This document shows, piece after piece, positions 1 to 11,800 of a stretch of 64,000 nt of DNA (its first letter is position 1; every line of letters starts with the position of its first letter). Source of the DNA: Costus lasius (taxonomy: Eukaryota; Streptophyta; Magnoliopsida; Zingiberales; Costaceae); the NCBI GenBank assembly GCA_027563935.2, contig CM050454.1:4368001-4432000 (forward strand), given 5' to 3'. A program made the position numbers and the translations under genes. The notes beneath the pieces are model-generated. The model saw nothing but the letters and a program-made list of their open reading frames with translations. It made no database searches and had not been told where the DNA came from.

Positions 1-522
1 GTGTCATGTCGGCGGGTCAACCTGTGTAACTTGTATAATATATATTTTATATAAAAAATAATATATAATATATTTTAATTATATATCATATATTAAAATA
101 TAAAACTAAAACTAATAATTTAATTCTTAATCTTAAACATTAATAATATGATATATTTTTAATTTTTAGTTCTTTAAAAATATGATATGCGAATATGTAA
201 CATAATGAGTTAAATAGGTTATTCATGTCATGTCGTTCGTGTTGTATTTTGTCGTCTAGAATCATGTCATATCATGTTATGTAACATGATTTATACTATA
301 GCATGTTGTATCGTGTCGTATCACGTCGTGTCATGTAACACAACCTATTTATTAATCGTGTTATTCATGTCGTGTCATGTCACCTATGAAATAAGTGGGT
401 CATGTTTGTGTTTTGTATATTGACCTGTATACATAAACAGGTCATGTTCGTGTCAAGCATAATTATGTCACGTGTCAAGTATGATATGAGCCGTTATGAC
501 ATGCGAAACACGAATTGCTAGC
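1..522. repeat. Left-truncated AT-rich MITE-like repeat with TGTCATGTC-type subrepeats
   Basis: Short motifs of the type GTGTCATGTC and TCGTGTCATG recur in both orientations around an AT-rich centre. The right edge near 'cacgaattgctagcc' resembles the ends of hAT-like plant MITEs. The left end lies outside the window, so no target duplication can be tested. No coding sequence is seen. Confidence 0.4.
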
Positions 523-1473
523 CGAAGGTACTTGTTAATCGGGTTCGATTCAAGTATAGGTAGTGTATATGCAACCTGAATCAGGTTCGGATAGCATAAG
601 ACAAATACCTACTACCCAAACAGGGTTATGGTGGATACTTGTTTTACCCTACCAATAATTTGACCATTATTAGGAATTTTTATAAAAACATATATCCAAA
701 TTTTATTTGGATAACTATATATATATATATATATATATATTTAATTAGGTATTAGACAGATAGTTAGATTTTTAATAAGATAAGGTCAGATAAAGGTTCT
801 AAAAGAATGAAATAGTTATTTGAGTATGAGTAATAGAAAAAACCCAACCCTAATGTAGAGTATTTTTACACCCAAAGAATGAGATAGTTATTTGAGCATG
901 AGTAATAGAAAAATCCAACCCTAATCTAGAGTATTTGGATACGTGGGTGTGTAGATATTTAGATTTAATGACATCGTGGTAAATCTAAATTTTTATCAAT
1001 TTCATTTCAAAACGAAATCGACATCTAATTTTTGCCTGCCACTCTCTAAACATAAATGTGAAAACTATTTAAGTAAAAGGTCAACTTTTACTTAATTTTT
1101 GCCTGCAACTGTAGGCAATTAAGTAATTATTTATTAGAGGGCTAGGGCCAAAAGGTCAACTTTTTAAATGCATGCATAAGTAGAAGAGCATATTCAAATA
1201 CTACAACTGTCATTGTGAAAACTATTTCTTTGATTTAATGCAACAATAAATTTTCTGCAGTATACATTTATTTATATCCAACAGTTCATTAGAAGAAATA
1301 ATTAGAAGAGGAAAAAGAATTTTTTAAATCCATTTTAGTTCTATTCAATTTAGTAAAATCAAATAACTAAATAAAAGAACACATGAAAGATAAAAAGTAT
1401 ATATTATTATATATTGTATAATTATATTTCTAACATCTTAATTTTTTTGCATCTAGGGTTTACCGTGGATTAG
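523..1473. other. AT-rich intergenic DNA with a local tandem duplication
   Basis: No gene is seen. At about 806-868 and 877-940 a segment of roughly 65-70 bp occurs twice in tandem (motifs 'gagatagttatttgag' and 'cccaaccctaat'). A short (TA)n tract lies near 717-740. Confidence 0.5.
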
Positions 1474-1847
1474 GAGTACGTTTTCTAAGCGACCCGGGTC
1501 GCTTAGAAAATTTTAAGCGGATGGGCTTAATTTTGCTCCTTCAATATTTTTTTTTAATTTTTTATAGAAATAATGTACTCCTTGTAAGCTTTCCAATGGT
1601 ACCAAATTTATGGTATTTTATATCATGTATACGTATAAAATACCCTAATCAATATCACATATAAGACAAAAAACTATTTACTTATATAAAAAACATAATC
1701 TTGTATAGGGTATTTTATACGTATACGTGATATAAAATATCTTAAATTTGGTACCATTGGAAAGCTTACAAGGAGTACATTATTTCTGAAAAAAAATAAA
1801 AAATTTAAAAAATTTTAAGCGACCCAGGTCGCTTAGAAAACGTACTC
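1474..1847. mobile_element. Mutator-type fold-back MITE, 374 bp, 9-bp target duplication
   Basis: The element starts GAGTACGTTTTCTAAGCG and ends with its reverse complement. It is almost wholly one hairpin: the arms carry the GTACTCCTTGTAAGC and ATACGTATAAAATACC motifs in mirrored order. It is flanked by an exact 9-bp direct repeat, GTGGATTAG, at 1465-1473 and 1848-1856. A 9-bp duplication with long terminal inverted repeats is typical of non-autonomous MULEs. The outermost part of each arm is itself a palindrome around CGACCCGGGTCG. No transposase is present. Confidence 0.85.
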
Positions 1848-1857
1848 GTGGATTAGG

Positions 1858-3481
1858 GGGTGCGTTTTCTAGGCGCATGCATGCGCTTAAAAACATGGGC
1901 TATCTTTAATATTATGACACGTGTATTTTTTTTTATCAAACGGTTGTTTTTTGCTCTCGTCCTCATATCCTGTACCTTCTAATTGTTCCTTCTTTCTCTG
2001 TTTCTCATTGTCTTCCAAGATCATCCATTTCAAATCATAATCACTTTGTTACCTTCAACATGATCGTCAATTTATAACAAAAACTAGAACCATACGATCA
2101 TCCAACAGACTAATCAGCACTGTCTACTCTTTCAGTCATGGATTCGTAGGCTTGATTGGAGAAACCCAAGTCTGGACGCTGATGCATCATCCAATCGAAG
2201 GTAGTAGATTCGACGAACAAGGCTCTCCTACCATACCTTTCACAAAACTATCAGAGGGAACTTGTGGCCGGAGCTGGAGCATGGGAGCCGTCAGGAGAAC
2301 TTGTGGCCGGAGCCGAAGGGGCAATCGGCGATGCCTGGGATGAGAAGCGAGCGGACAATCGTCAGAGGGCGAGACGAGAACAAGCAAAGAGCGAAGGGCA
2401 ACCGGGCAGACACACGGGCGAGAGCAAGAATGGGAATGGGCAGAGGGAAGATTTCTGCCCTAAATCGAGCGCGGGAGTTCAGCGATCGAAGGTGGAAGAA
2501 GACAACGAGAGAGAGAAAAAGAAGGAACAATGAGAAGGTACGGGATATGGAAAAAATTTGGGGTACCCCGCTGCCGCATCTGCAGTTGGGTACCCTCATC
2601 TGTCAAACGTGAATCATAAAATATATTTACCAAATCTCAAAGTTAAGTCAATTTCACGATCTGCAGTCAACATTCACAATATTTAAACTTAGATCTAACC
2701 CTAGTTAAAGTCAACATTCACGAAAACTATGTTGACTCGTACACAAATTGGCGGGATTTCACGAAACAAGATAGGATTTCACGAAAAATAGGCGGGATTT
2801 CACGAAACAGGGCAGGATTTCACAAAAAATAAGTGGAATTTCACAAAACAGGGCAGGATTTCACGAAAATATGCGAGATTTCACGAAATGAATTTAGTTT
2901 TCGTAACAGTTTTTCATAAAATGAGTTTAGTTTTTGTGAAATAATAACAATTTTTCGTGAAATGAGTTAAGTTTTCGTGAAATAATAACAATTTCATGAA
3001 ATAAAGCTGAACTCATTTTGTGAAATCTCATATATTTTTCGTGAAATCCCACCTATTTTTTGTGAAATCCCACCCTATTTCGTGAAATCCTACCCTGTTT
3101 CGTGAAATCCCGCCTATTTTTCATGAAATCCTACCTTGTTTCGTGAAATCCCGCCAATTCGTGTACGAGTCAACATATTTTTCGTGAATGTTGACTTTAA
3201 CCAGGGTTAGATCTGAGTTTAAACATTGTGAACGTTGACTGCAGATCGTGAAATTGACTTAACTTTGAGATTTGGTAAATATGCTTTATGATTCACGTTT
3301 GACAGATGGGGGTACCCAACTGCAGATGCGCCCCGCTGCCAAAATTTTTTCCGGGATATGATGAGTCTCGGACGAGAGTAAAAAACATCAACCGTTTGAT
3401 AAAAAACATACACGTGTCATAATATTAAGTATAGCCGCTTGGATGTTTTTAAGCGAATGCATGCGCCTAGAAAACGCACCC
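1858..3481. mobile_element. Mutator-type element with long TIRs, 1624 bp, carrying a nested insertion
   Basis: The ends match over well more than 100 bp: left GGGTGCGTTTTCTAGGCG, right its reverse complement, and similarity continues inwards past the 'gacacgtgtat' motif and the 'ctcgtcc' region. The target duplication TGGATTAGG is exact at 1849-1857 and 3482-3490. The termini are related to those of the neighbouring 1474-1847 element (shared GYGCGTTTTCTARGCG-like core). The interior at about 2150-2540 is GC-richer and could be captured DNA, but no protein family is recognisable in any frame. An independent element occupies 2550-3351. Confidence 0.85.
2550..3351. mobile_element. Nested fold-back MULE, 802 bp, 9-bp target duplication
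   Basis: It starts GAAAAAATTTGG and ends CCAAAATTTTTTC, with the exact 9-bp direct repeat CGGGATATG at 2541-2549 and 3352-3360. The arms (about 2550-2765 and 3150-3351) mirror each other, including GGTACCC, the 'gtcaacattcac' stretch and 'ggcgggatttcacg'. The loop consists of short degenerate repeats of a TTTCACGAAA motif in both orientations. It interrupts the 1858-3481 element and is therefore younger than it. Confidence 0.85.
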
Positions 3482-3490
3482 TGGATTAGG

Positions 3491-3890
3491 AGCCCGTATG
3501 TACAAAAATCACTCTCGAAACCAAACCTAATATGTTTTAAAAAACACTCAAACGTCGACCGAGTCGTACACTTTTTAATTTATAAAAAAATAAAAATAAA
3601 GAAAAATATTTACTTAATTAACTTACAAAAAATCTTTGTCCATTTCAATTCTTGTTTATTTCTAGGATGTTATATGCACTTCTTTTTCTATTAGAATAGT
3701 AGTGTTACGTTAAATATAATATTGAACTTTTAAGTTTAAATTCAAACTCGACTTGGTTTTAGGTCCTTGTTCTTGCCATAGGCTATTGTAATTGTACATA
3801 TTCCTTTATAATAGTTTTGTGCTTTTTTTTAAAAAAAAAAAACCCTTACATTGTGGAGGATGTCTATTCGATATTTTAGGTCACCTAAGG
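3491..3890. other. AT-rich intergenic DNA
   Basis: No gene, RNA gene or clear repeat is seen. The 83-codon open frame at 3443-3694 starts inside a MULE end and has the composition of random AT-rich DNA. Confidence 0.4.
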
Positions 3891-4421
3891 TAGGGTTGTG
3901 CATGGGCGGTTAACTAAACCTGTTGACCAAGTCAACCGATTAACCGAACCGTTCGGTTCACCAAAACCGTAAACCGATCCCGAACCGATTTGACCGGTTA
4001 ACCGGTCATAATTTTTTTTAAATTATAATATATTTTCTGGTATTGACCGGTTAACCAACAGTTAATCGCTAGTTTTCGGTTAACCAGCGGTTAACCAGGT
4101 TAACCGTGTTCGGTTAATCGCCAGTTTCAGTTAACTGTCGGTTAACCAGTTTGTTTAATTATATAAATATAATTATTTTATTATTAAAAATTTATTTTTA
4201 TATATAAATAAATATTTTATATAAAATATATTATATACCGGTTCGATCGGTTAACCGGCGGTTCGGCTAAGTCCCAAACCGTAACCGAACCGGTAACCGT
4301 TGGAACCACCGAAAAACCGACCGGTTAAGGAACCGTTCAATTCGGTTAACCGGAAAATCGGTCCGGTTTGGTTCGGTTAACCACGGTTCAACAGTTCCAA
4401 CAATTTTTTTGCACACCCCTA
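3891..4421. mobile_element. hAT-type MITE, 531 bp, imperfect 8-bp target duplication
   Basis: The terminal inverted repeats are TAGGGTTGTGCA (left) and TGCACACCCCTA (right). The flanks ACCTAAGG (3883-3890) and ACCCAAGG (4422-4429) match at 7 of 8 bases, which fits an old hAT insertion. The body is made of many copies of a GGTTAACCGGT-like palindromic motif on both sides of an AT-rich centre. Confidence 0.8.
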
Positions 4422-4990
4422 ACCCAAGGCACTACACAGTCAAGGCTCAATATTCTTAGAGTGGAGCAAAACAATTAGTTATAAAATATTTGAAGGAACA
4501 AGTTAAGAAAGTGAACACTTGTTGAATCCTTCCGAGATCTCTTTGCTTTCCACTCCAATGAGGAGCTTCCTTGTTGACTTCCAATCACTTAGATGACATT
4601 CTTTCTTGCTGGGAACTTCCATCAACCTTATACTTAGATCATATTTCTTCGAGCTAAGGTGTCAACAATGATATGCTTACAAATTTATCGTCCTTGGTGC
4701 TCCACTTACCTCAATTTCTAAGGCTGCGTTTGGTGCTACACCGCTTCCTGCGGCGTGACGACTGGCAACAATTTTCTTCTTTTATTTTTTGTTTGGTTGT
4801 TAACTTTAGTTGTCTAACAGTAAAATTTTTCTACTGTTACACAAAGCTGGATTTTCTAGCTTTCCCAACTGCCAAGTACTATAGTTGCCATATTACCTCG
4901 ACGTGCGTGCAAGACATAGCTAAAGTGTCGTGGTTCTATTCCTAGCCATTGCAGTATTTGTTTTATTCTTTTACAGTTAACCAACAGTTA

Positions 4991-5847
4991 GGCTGTGTTT
5001 CCTTGAAAGGAAGAAGAACACAGAGGAAGGGGATAGTGTAAAGAAAGGAAATCGCTGGGGAGGGAAGATTGTTCACGTGGAAATCATGTGATTTTCTCCC
5101 CAAGCTTCCGCTTCGGGACTCTCCTCGCTGGAGGTGGCAAAGCTGGAGGCGGCGAGGCTGGAGGGCGGCGGCGAGGCTAGAGGCGGCGGAAGGCGGTGAG
5201 GTTGGAGGCAAGGGTGCGGTGAGGCGGAGGCGGAAGGCGGTTAGGCTGGAGGCGGAAGGCGGTTAGGCTGGAGGCGAGGCGGAGGCGGCGAGGCTGGAGG
5301 AGAGGCGAGGGTGGGGCGAGGCGGAGGCGGCAAGGCTGGAGGCGAGGGTGGAGCGAGGCTAGAGGCGGCGAGGCCAGAGGGCGGCTGTGGGGCTGGAGGC
5401 GGCAAGTTTATAGGTGACTGGAGCTTGAGGCTGGAGGCGGCTAGAGGGCGGCTACGGGGCTAGAGGCTGGAGGACGAGGTTGGTGGGCGGCGGCAAGGCT
5501 GGGGCGAGGCTGGAGGCGGCTGGGGCGAGGCGGAGGCGGCCAGAGGGCGGCTACGGGGCTGGAGGACGAGGTTGGTGGGCGGCGGCGAGGCTGGGGCAAG
5601 GCTGGAGGCGGCGGCATGGCTCCAACGCCTCCGGCGAGGGTGGAGCGAGGCGGAGGCGGCGGCGGCATGGCTCCAACGCGAGCGATCGCGTGGTCCGTCT
5701 GCTTTTCCGTCATTATTGGAGGGGCCAAAAAATTACTACTGTATACGTCCTCTTCTCCTTCCCTCCAATTCCATTCGTTCAATGAAACTATGGAAAAGGA
5801 GTAAATCCATCCTCTCCCTCAGGTATTCCCTGCAAGGAAACACAGCT
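4991..5847. mobile_element. Nested Tourist-like element with GC-rich minisatellite core
   Basis: The left end GGCTGTGTTTCCTTG is mirrored by CAAGGAAACACAGCT at the right, with TTA at 4988-4990 and 5848-5850. A short CACGTGGAAATCATGTG-like palindromic segment follows the left end. The core is a purine-rich minisatellite, described separately. The open frames on both strands inside it are by-products of the repeat, not genes. Confidence 0.75.
5140..5690. repeat. GC-rich minisatellite, GGCTGGAGGCGGCGAGG-type units
   Basis: Dozens of imperfect short units built from GGCTGGAGGCGG, GGCGAGG and GGGCGGCTACGGGGCT run without a fixed period. GC content is far above the flanks. Repetition alone explains all open frames here. 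Confidence 0.8.
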
Positions 5848-6566
5848 TTAGCTCTCTTTCCCTTTCTTTTTATTAAAACCTATTTTATATTTATATTTTA
5901 TAATTTTATACAATAATTAATTATATTATTACATCAACATGTATAATATATAATATTATATTTATTTTAAAATTTAATATATCAATACATATTTAGTATA
6001 TATAAATAAAATTTAAAAATAAAATTAATAATTAAATTTTATATTAAAATTAATTATTTGATCTTATAAATTTTAATAATTTTATTAAAATAATTATTTT
6101 AAATGTTATTTAATTATATGCATTGCTAATCAATATTATATATATATAATTTAATTAAGTAGTAAATAAGATTTAATTATTTCATTTTATAAAATTTATT
6201 AATTTTATTAAAATAATTATTTTAAATTTTAAAATACATATCATTATATATATAATATACTAATAATTAAATTAAAATTTAAATATAATATATATAATAT
6301 TAAATATATATTAAAATTTAATATATTATTATATTGATTAATCTAATATATAATTATTTTATTATAAAATATATTATTTTAATTTTAATATATTTTATTA
6401 AATTAATATTTATTTATTTATTAACAATACTAACAATCCAATAAATCTACAAAATAACTTTAATAATAATTGCTAACTGTGAACACCCTTAACAGCAGGT
6501 GCTACAGTGACAGTGCAGCTATCATAGCGCAGCTGTGGTAGCGCAGCAGAACCAAATTAGCCCTAA

Positions 6567-8895
6567 GGCTCCTCGTTTGATAACCATCACAAATTTAAGT
6601 GCGAACACCGATGTAGCTTGAGTATTGACGATGTGAAGCTTAGGTGATAGAAATGCAAAGCTTGGGTTGGGAAAGTGTCCAGTGGAAGCTGAGTAAAATC
6701 AGCTGTTTGAGGCTATTACATGAGTTACAGCTAGGAATTTTCAGCTGTTTCAGCTGCCGGAGGGAAGTAGTGGGGAGGTGCTTTCCCCAAATCACACAAC
6801 TACTTCCCAGGCATCCACTATATGTGACATTTCCCCTTCCTTTCCTATTCTCCCGTGTACAAAACCCTCAGGCGCTCCCTGCTCGCTTACTACTCGCCTT
6901 ACCCTTTGATTTTCGCCTACTGCTCACTTTCTCCTTACACAGTCGCCTGCTGTTCACTATTGCTCTGGCGCACCTTGCTTACTGCTCGCTCCTACTCCGA
7001 TGCTCCCCACCTATTGCTTCAACACTCCCCGCCTGCTGCTCGCTTCCATCCTTGCAATGCATTCCTCCTCGGATAGGTAAAAATCAATTTATAAGTCCAA
7101 TCAAGAAGTTCCATTTCCATTTCTAATCTTCTTCCAAAGTTTTACCACCAAAGAACCAAAAACAAATAGGGTAGTTGAAGTATCATTTTGATACTTGATA
7201 TTAACTTTGCTATGTTTTAACATTTTAAACATTTGTGTAATATATTATATTGCAAGAATATTTGTGTTATGTGTATGTTGTTATGTTTGAACATTTGTGT
7301 TAAAGTTTGACTATGTTATGTTATATATTTATTGTATTTTAGTAATACATGTGTAAGTTATGAATTGGATTGTTGTTCAATTTATTATTATTGTTTGAAC
7401 ATTTGTGATAAGTTTGAATTCATAGCGTATTTAATATGATGCTATGCCTAAATACTATTATATATATATGAAATAGCATGTGTTGTATCAGATAATTTAT
7501 ATTTATAGACATATTTTGTTATTAAAATATTTATTTATATACATATTTTTATTTAATATTATAGCCCAGCACTTTTATTTTACTAACCATCATAATAATT
7601 TACCCAAATACCTTATAATTTTTCCAACTAGCTATCCTTCAACTAGCAAATTTCTAACTATCAAAAGTTAGAAATCACTAATAGCCTTAAATAGAAGCCT
7701 CAAGCAGCAGCAATAGGATACAAAAAATGCGACAGACTGCACTAGAACACGTAGCACAAGGAAGCACAAAAGCGAGTCCACTTCCATCGCTGTTGTGCAT
7801 TGTTCCCAACATAAATAATTCGATATCATAGCCAAATGCAGCCATATATATATATGCATATATTCTAGAAATTTGACCTAAAGATGACCAAACTCTTTAG
7901 ACTCGGTGCTGTTGACGTTAACACAATTACAATCCATTGTCATGATTATCCAAATAATATGTTGGATTTGCCTTAAATAAGAGAAACAAAATATATCACT
8001 AGGTAACCATTTATTTTGTTCAATTCAACGACACACGTTCTCGGTATCTTCTGGTTGTTGAATGAAGATTATGATTGAAATGCACAACAGCGAAATCTCC
8101 AACACATCATATCTTCTTTACGTTTTTGCCCGTTTTAACATCTTTCGTATTAAATTTTATGCAAATATTACCTGCAAATGAGCTTGTAGATTAGTTATTT
8201 ACAGCAAATGAGCAATTGTAACTACTTGGTTACCTATAATTAGGCAATCTAATAAATTTACAAATGCAACTAAAGTTCTTTAGCAAAAAAAAACTGCAAA
8301 CATAACTACTACAATAAATACCCACATGTCAAATAAGGAGGGTTCAAATCGAGATGAACAGTAATAAATCAATACCCTTTAAATATGCAATCAATCATAA
8401 CTTATGATTGCAAAATCTACGCAGTTAAAAAAGCTTACATTTTAATTATTAGTTGTACTATTTGTATTTGCCTGTAATTGGACAATTCAGTATTTTTATT
8501 CGAGGCAAACAATGAAACAAACAGCTTCTTAGTTGCGAATTTGCAGTAACAAATATCTTAGCAGGATTTTGGACGTGTTCCTGTGTCAGCAACAGAAACA
8601 GACACATGCTATAAAAAGAACTTACATTTGAGCACACGAGTGTTAATTGTGAAATATAATGATGAAGAAATAGTAAAACCCACTGTATCACTTTTTGGAC
8701 TGACATGATTAGGATTTTGAGGTCCTTGTACAAAAAATAGTACATGATTCACATTAGAGGTGGGAGAGAGACAGTATAAAAATAGTAGAATGGCCAGTGT
8801 GTTAAAATGTACATGTATAGGAGGGAAAAGAAAATACCTTGACAAAACGCAGTAATGTCATTTCATCCCCAAGAAATAGCATGTGTTCAAATCAG
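6567..8895. other. Intergenic DNA downstream of ARP8
   Basis: No gene is supported. 6640-7130 has a C/T-rich stretch (repeated TGCTCGCT, ACTGCTCACT) and a short inverted repeat, GGGAAGTAGT near 6762 against ACTACTTCCC near 6799. The rest is AT-rich. The ARP8 3' UTR and poly(A) site must lie just below 8896, but no single clear signal stands out. Confidence 0.4.
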
Positions 8896-11800
8896 TCACC
8901 ATATAGTATTACGTCTTGACTTCTGATGAAATTGGTCTCTGGTAATACACCATGCGTCGCGGAAGGTACTAACCTAGATCCACACAACAGAGTCAATATA
9001 TTTTAGAGCAGAAAAGTTTTATAAAATAAGCACCAAAGCGGAGGACTCTCACGATACAGTGGACACCAAATGTATTGCACAAGCAGGTAAAATTGACTTT
9101 TGCACCTTGGATGCCAGTATGTCGAAAGAAATATTAGCACCAAATAATAAGATTAGTTACAACTATATATATTCAGATACTTGCACTTGAGCACAACTTG
9201 ACCAGGACAACCAGATTAGAAAATGTAAGATTGTTCCAGAAGCGTCTTGTTTGGAGTTTATAAGTTCCAGTGACGGTTGGAGATGCTCAGGGAACGACAA
9301 TCCTGCTCAAAGTTCAGTTAGACTTGAGACACGACTGGCCAATTAAATGATGCAATGCAACCCAACCTGAAACTAAATGAGATCTAAGCGATGTTCTTCA
9401 CTTGGCTGATTTTGGTGTAAATAGAGAAGCCTCATGAACACAACCAACAGCTGTTGCCTACCAATCACACGTTTGGCAGGTGAATTGAAAGGGACATAGG
9501 ACAAGATTTCATTTACTAGATAGTGATTAGCATGAAATGCCAACAAGATTTGGTAAGTGAGGAAAAGACGTTAACTCCAAGAACTTTTCTTATGAACAGC
9601 TCTTCAATTTGTATACTTATTCAACAAGTTGTGCGGTATGAGAGATTAAATAGCAGCGAATAGGAAACGGGACCGATAAAATGTTGAATGTTCTTTATGG
9701 AAGGAAAATCATTACGCATCTCACAAGGAACTGCATCTAAAATTTTCAATTTCATAAAAAAAAATACTTCAGTAGATATATCAGGAGTTCTAACTAAAAT
9801 TTCCTTGAGACACTAAGAGGTCTTACTCTCTCAAATTGGAATCACATTAAAAGAGAAAAGTTCACTTTCCATTTGACTTGATATGTTTTACAGGGTCAAG
9901 TCAAATAATTTTATCATTATTCTTAAAGACATTTGGTTTTTTAACTAATGATTGGTCATGGACAGCCATTCAAGTAAAGATCAACCAAGGATGATTGGTC
10001 AATATTAACGGGTAGAACATCATACATCCTACATAATTCCTCATGCTGCTACTCTCCTTAATAGGCAAGGACCAAGCATTCGAAATAATTGTACGGCAGG
10101 TGCGATCCAAGTGTAAGTTTGATCTTACAAAGTATAGAAGCAAAAAATCACATCATGCAACAACTTCCATTCACGACTATCTTCCGTATATTATCGCTAT
10201 AGTTCACAAAGGTGTAGAAAATGCTAGTGTGTTCCCATGTACCATCAAATGTAGGAGCAGATAAGATTAAAATACACTATGTAAATTATGGGAGTGTACA
10301 AATCCTCATATTGATCTTTCTCAATTGTTCACCTAAAGAGTCAACATCGTGCTCAACTTAGTATTGATGAGGTTCATGATGATTTATGATCGCAGTGTGA
10401 TATAAACATTGAAATGCAAGGTGACCTCAACTGTGGCATAAAAATACTCAATGTAGGTTGGTCACTTGGGAACTAGGTTTAAGGATTTTTAATCTCCTAG
10501 TATTATAAGAAAAGGTGTTAAAACACAGTTCAGCCTGCTGGATGGTTGATCCAGGATGAATAGTAGCAACTTGCTTCCTTCACAAGAGCGTTTACACTAT
10601 GTTTCCTTGGATGGAATCCAAGGCAAACACATTGAATCTACTAGCAAAAAAGTCTAAATTCAATGTGTTTTCCCTTCTTTGGAGATTTCATCCAAGGAAA
10701 GAGAAAAATTTAGTCATGAATTTATAACTTGCATAATCATATATGTTCTTAGATATTCTAATGTATCTTTCAATTTCAACAATCTTATAATAAGCTTCCT
10801 CTATAGATTAAGGTGAGTGAGAGGTGATTTCATCAATGGCTAAACTAAAGGCCACAATTAACATAACTTTTTTGTTCACACATAACGATAATTATTTGAA
10901 ATTTATTAATTGATCAAAGTATTGTCCTTAAAGTATATAAAATATATTTTTATCTAAGATACAATGGTATTTTTGGCAAGTGCGTAATAGGCAACTAACT
11001 TAATGCTCTAAGTTAGCTTAAAGCCAATGCTAATACATTTTTTGCTGTACTAACAAGCTTTACTTTATGCAAGTATTGAATATTATTCATCTCATACCAA
11101 AAGAAATAGTCTTTAATGTTAGCTAGCAATCAAGAAAGACATTATGATCTAAAACTAAGGGCATCAATATTGACTCATTTTGTGATATTTCTTAAACAAT
11201 CCTGTAGTTTTTGGTTATCAGTATTGCCTATTCAATTTATTAAGCAAGTAAAATTATATCTTTGTTTTGTTATTGATATTAATTGTCTTTGCAATTTCTA
11301 TGTAGCCCTTGGTCATCCCAAGAAACATAAAATTCCTTGACGAGACTCTACTATAGAAGGTGGATACTAATTATTAAAGAATTGTAATTTATCTTACAAG
11401 AGCTTTACTAAAAGTTTTGGTCAATTGCACAACTAGGCTACCTAAATAATAAGTGGTGCCTTATGCTGTGTTCATTGTGGCCATTATGGTATTAGTTTAA
11501 CTTTGATTGGTAACAAAACCATTTTGAATGGTGGTAAATTAATTTTCTACAATTTCAATTTTAGTTTGTAAGATTTTCTAGGTTTCAAGAACCCCTCTGG
11601 TCATGGTTAAAAGCTCCCTTTTCTTTTTCTCGTTGATTGCTTTTCTAAATAGAATGCCAAGTAATAAAAATTATAAAGCAATGCACATATGAAAAAATAT
11701 ATGACAATGAAGAGAATATATAATAATAAATATATACCAAAAATGTAAACTAGATATAGTTCTATTTAAATAAATTAAATTGTATTAAATTTTAAATAAG

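Larger units (their letters stand above)
4722..6563. mobile_element. Tourist (PIF/Harbinger)-like element, 1842 bp, TAA target duplication
   Basis: The left end GGCTGCGTTTGGTGCT and the right end (reverse complement GGGCTAATTTGGTTCT) are flanked by TAA at 4719-4721 and 6564-6566. Tourist elements use a three-base TWA target. The interior is mostly extremely AT-rich (5870-6470) and has no transposase ORF. A second Tourist-like element is nested at 4991-5847. The inner TIR match is loose, so this is an old or composite copy. Confidence 0.6.

Noticed and set aside
5441..5916. Several overlapping 100-codon frames on both strands
   Set aside because: All are translations of the GGCTGGAGGCGG minisatellite.
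6644..7126. 160-codon plus-strand frame downstream of ARP8
   Set aside because: Leu/Pro/Ser-rich translation of a C/T-rich repeat stretch; no domain or splice support.
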